From: Shewanella donghaensis | GTDB lineage: Bacteria > Pseudomonadota > Gammaproteobacteria > Enterobacterales > Shewanellaceae | Reading direction: 5' to 3' | Length of the DNA: 64,000 nucleotides | NCBI RefSeq assembly: GCF_007567505.1 | Contig: NZ_CP041783.1 | Coordinates: 4,588,001 to 4,652,000, forward strand | Shown here: positions 62,499 through 64,000 of the stretch, piece after piece | Layout: every line of letters starts with the position of its first letter | Numbering within the stretch: the first letter of the stretch is position 1 | Translations under genes and position numbers: made by a program | Notes under the pieces: generated by a model | What the model saw: the letters and a program-made list of their open reading frames with translations, nothing else | Told to the model about the DNA's origin: nothing | Databases searched by the model: none

Positions 62499-63361
62499 TG
62501 AAAGTAAGCGTTATTCTAACCGTCTGGATTAGCATAGTTTTTTTGGTGATATTGGCATTGTATTTAAGTTGGCAGTCTGCATTCTCAATCACTGAGCGAA
62601 AAGTCGAGTTAATTGGTGAGTTAACCCAATTTGACCGAGTGAATGAAATGCAAGACACCGATTTTAATGTGATGATTATCGGCACTAGTTTGTCTGTTTT
62701 GGGTTTTTTGCCTGAAGATAAATTAAATCTGCATTTTGCCGATTCAGCCTATCCAGTTCACTTCTCAAAAGTGACCATTACAGCGAGTGGGGCGAAGGAG
62801 TTAGAACCGTTAATTATAAAGGCTCTTGGCAGTCAAGCAGATCTAATTTTAGTTGAGATAAATCCTTGGAGCTTAAGGTTTGGTATAGGGCATGCGTTAA
62901 CATTACATCGATATTGGCTTGCAACATTGATTCAAAGTCGTTTTGGTATTACCCCCCATCGTTTTATATTTTTACGTAGTTTTATGGCGAATAATACCGA
63001 CAAATTTGTTATGCCCAATGGTGCTAGTTTTGAAAAGTTTAGTGGTTTTCAACCCTATGTGACTGGGTTTTCACCTATTACTCTTCAGGCATTGGAGGGA
63101 CGGGCTGATAGAGTTAAGTTTTTTTATCCGAACTTTGCTCGTGAATTACTTGAGCATAAAGGTGCTGCCTGGCAGAAAAAGTTAAAGAAAGCTCATCTGC
63201 AATTAAGTCATGAAACGGGTGTTGAATTATTACCTTATATTGAAAGTCAGGGGTATCAAAGCTACACAGATTTAGTGCATGTCAATATCAATGGAAGTGA
63301 TTACTACATGACCTGGTTAGAAAAGGTTGTTGCTGAGGCAGTGAGTAAGGTGCAGCAATAA
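62498..63361 (+). CDS. DltD-like SGNH-fold membrane-anchored protein
   Basis: 287 residues with an N-terminal membrane anchor (about 5-26), then a periplasmic SGNH-like domain. The nucleophile region is IIGTSLSVLGF (about residues 54-64), and the C-terminal DLVHVNINGSDYY (about 264-276) supplies the D-x-x-H dyad. This is the layout of DltD, which hands acyl groups from the MBOAT to the final acceptor. It overlaps both neighbours by one base. Confidence 0.78.
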   Translation: MKVSVILTVWISIVFLVILALYLSWQSAFSITERKVELIGELTQFDRVNEMQDTDFNVMIIGTSLSVLGFLPEDKLNLHFADSAYPVHFSKVTITASGAKELEPLIIKALGSQADLILVEINPWSLRFGIGHALTLHRYWLATLIQSRFGITPHRFIFLRSFMANNTDKFVMPNGASFEKFSGFQPYVTGFSPITLQALEGRADRVKFFYPNFARELLEHKGAAWQKKLKKAHLQLSHETGVELLPYIESQGYQSYTDLVHVNINGSDYYMTWLEKVVAEAVSKVQQ

Positions 63362-64000
63362 TGACTGAGCCTATTTTGTATATCAGTGTCGGTATTTTTT
63401 TAGCGGTTTGGTTGAGCTTACTGCCAGCTAAAGAGTATCAGATTAACTGCTTTTTTTTGTTATCATTATTAGTTTTGAGTGTTATTTCGATGCCTACAGT
63501 TATTGGGCTTATCAGCTTTAGTAGTGCTTGTTTCGGTATTGCATACTGCTTCATTCAAACAAAAAACAAAGTTGTTATTTTTGCCGGCATTGCTTTTTGT
63601 ATTAGTGTTTTTTTTATTTTTCAGCAACTACATGTAGAAAGCAGTAGTGTTATTTTTATTGGTGTTATTTATGTGGTGTGTAGGCAAGTACACTTTTTAA
63701 TTGAAACGTTAACTACAGCGAGTTTGCCATGTAATTACTTTCAATATTTAAGGTACCAATGTTTTTTACCTTGTTTAATTGCAGGCCCTATTCACCGAGT
63801 TGATGACTTTGAGAAAGAGATTCGTCGCCGTAAAGTTACGCTTGAGAAAATATCTTGTGGATTAGAAAGGGTGGTTTGGGGCCATTTCAAAGTGATTGTT
63901 GTGGCGGGCGCTCTTTTATCTTTAGTCAGGTTGCATTTAAGTAAAGGGCTAAATGAGAGTGTATTGACTTTAACCAGTAGTTTTTTTGATTGGATAAATT
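63361..64000 (+). CDS. MBOAT O-acyltransferase (partial, cut by the window edge)
   Basis: The first 213 codons of an integral-membrane acyltransferase. Hydrophobic segments cover nearly the whole visible part, and the family stretch QYLRYQCFLPCLIAGPIHR is present (about residues 129-147), as in DltB and AlgI. The catalytic histidine lies further on, outside the window. It would take the acyl group from the carrier domain of the previous ligase and pass it across the membrane to the SGNH protein. The start lies in the stop codon of the SGNH gene. Confidence 0.85.
   Translation, partial: MTEPILYISVGIFLAVWLSLLPAKEYQINCFFLLSLLVLSVISMPTVIGLISFSSACFGIAYCFIQTKNKVVIFAGIAFCISVFFIFQQLHVESSSVIFIGVIYVVCRQVHFLIETLTTASLPCNYFQYLRYQCFLPCLIAGPIHRVDDFEKEIRRRKVTLEKISCGLERVVWGHFKVIVVAGALLSLVRLHLSKGLNESVLTLTSSFFDWIN

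Overview
The window comes from a low-GC marine gammaproteobacterium that most resembles Shewanella. The evidence is the chromosomal backbone: trmB-yggL-glsB-yggN, the yggS-proC-yggT-yggU-rdgB-hemW block beside pilT-pilU, and hemH next to ruvX-yqgE. The family and order assignments come from reading the sequence and from memory; no search was run.

Region 1 (about 1-21,100) is conserved housekeeping DNA: tRNA and translation factors, glutaminase, a LysR regulator, a DUF885 peptidase, radical-SAM HemW, RdgB, proline synthesis, the two type IV pilus retraction ATPases, a porin-like barrel, a periplasmic glutathione peroxidase, ferrochelatase, RuvX/YqgE, YciH and a DUF4136 lipoprotein. Its gaps hold clear intrinsic terminators, a heptamer tandem repeat, a hexamer tandem repeat and a candidate small RNA with its own promoter and terminator.

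Region 2 (about 21,800-36,835) is the most striking part. After a 911-residue SLBB-type polysaccharide export protein comes a complete second-type (dedicated) type II secretion operon in the order G-E-F-H-I-J-K-L-M-C-like-D. Most of its genes overlap or abut, and its secretin has a lipobox. Directly behind it, with its own promoter, a structured leader and a strong terminator, is a gene for a 467-residue secreted protein. That protein is acidic, about 13% threonine and almost free of cysteine, and its codon choice looks like that of a very highly expressed gene. I read it as a likely S-layer or other major surface protein, and the operon as its private exporter.

Region 3 (36,862-54,663) is a glycan locus: a GT-C-like membrane glycosyltransferase with TPR repeats, a dolichyl-phosphate-mannose-synthase-like GT2 with its usual DUF2304 partner, a Wzm/Wzt ABC exporter, the four dTDP-L-rhamnose genes, a three-module glycosyltransferase, a WsaF-like rhamnosyltransferase, and five sulfotransferase-like proteins. 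One acyltransferase gene has lost its middle and survives as a 71-codon remnant. Together the genes could build a rhamnose-containing, probably sulfated glycan, exported by the ABC route. It may serve as the surface anchor, and part of it may be the O-glycosylation system, for the secreted protein of region 2.

Region 4 (54,664-64,000) holds three minus-strand secreted proteins, two of them with phage tail-fibre-type domains (collar and S74 chaperone). Then come a beta-CASP metallo-beta-lactamase nuclease-like protein and a Dlt-like acyl transfer operon: two adenylating enzymes, one fused to a carrier domain, an SGNH/DltD-like protein, and an MBOAT acyltransferase cut by the window edge.
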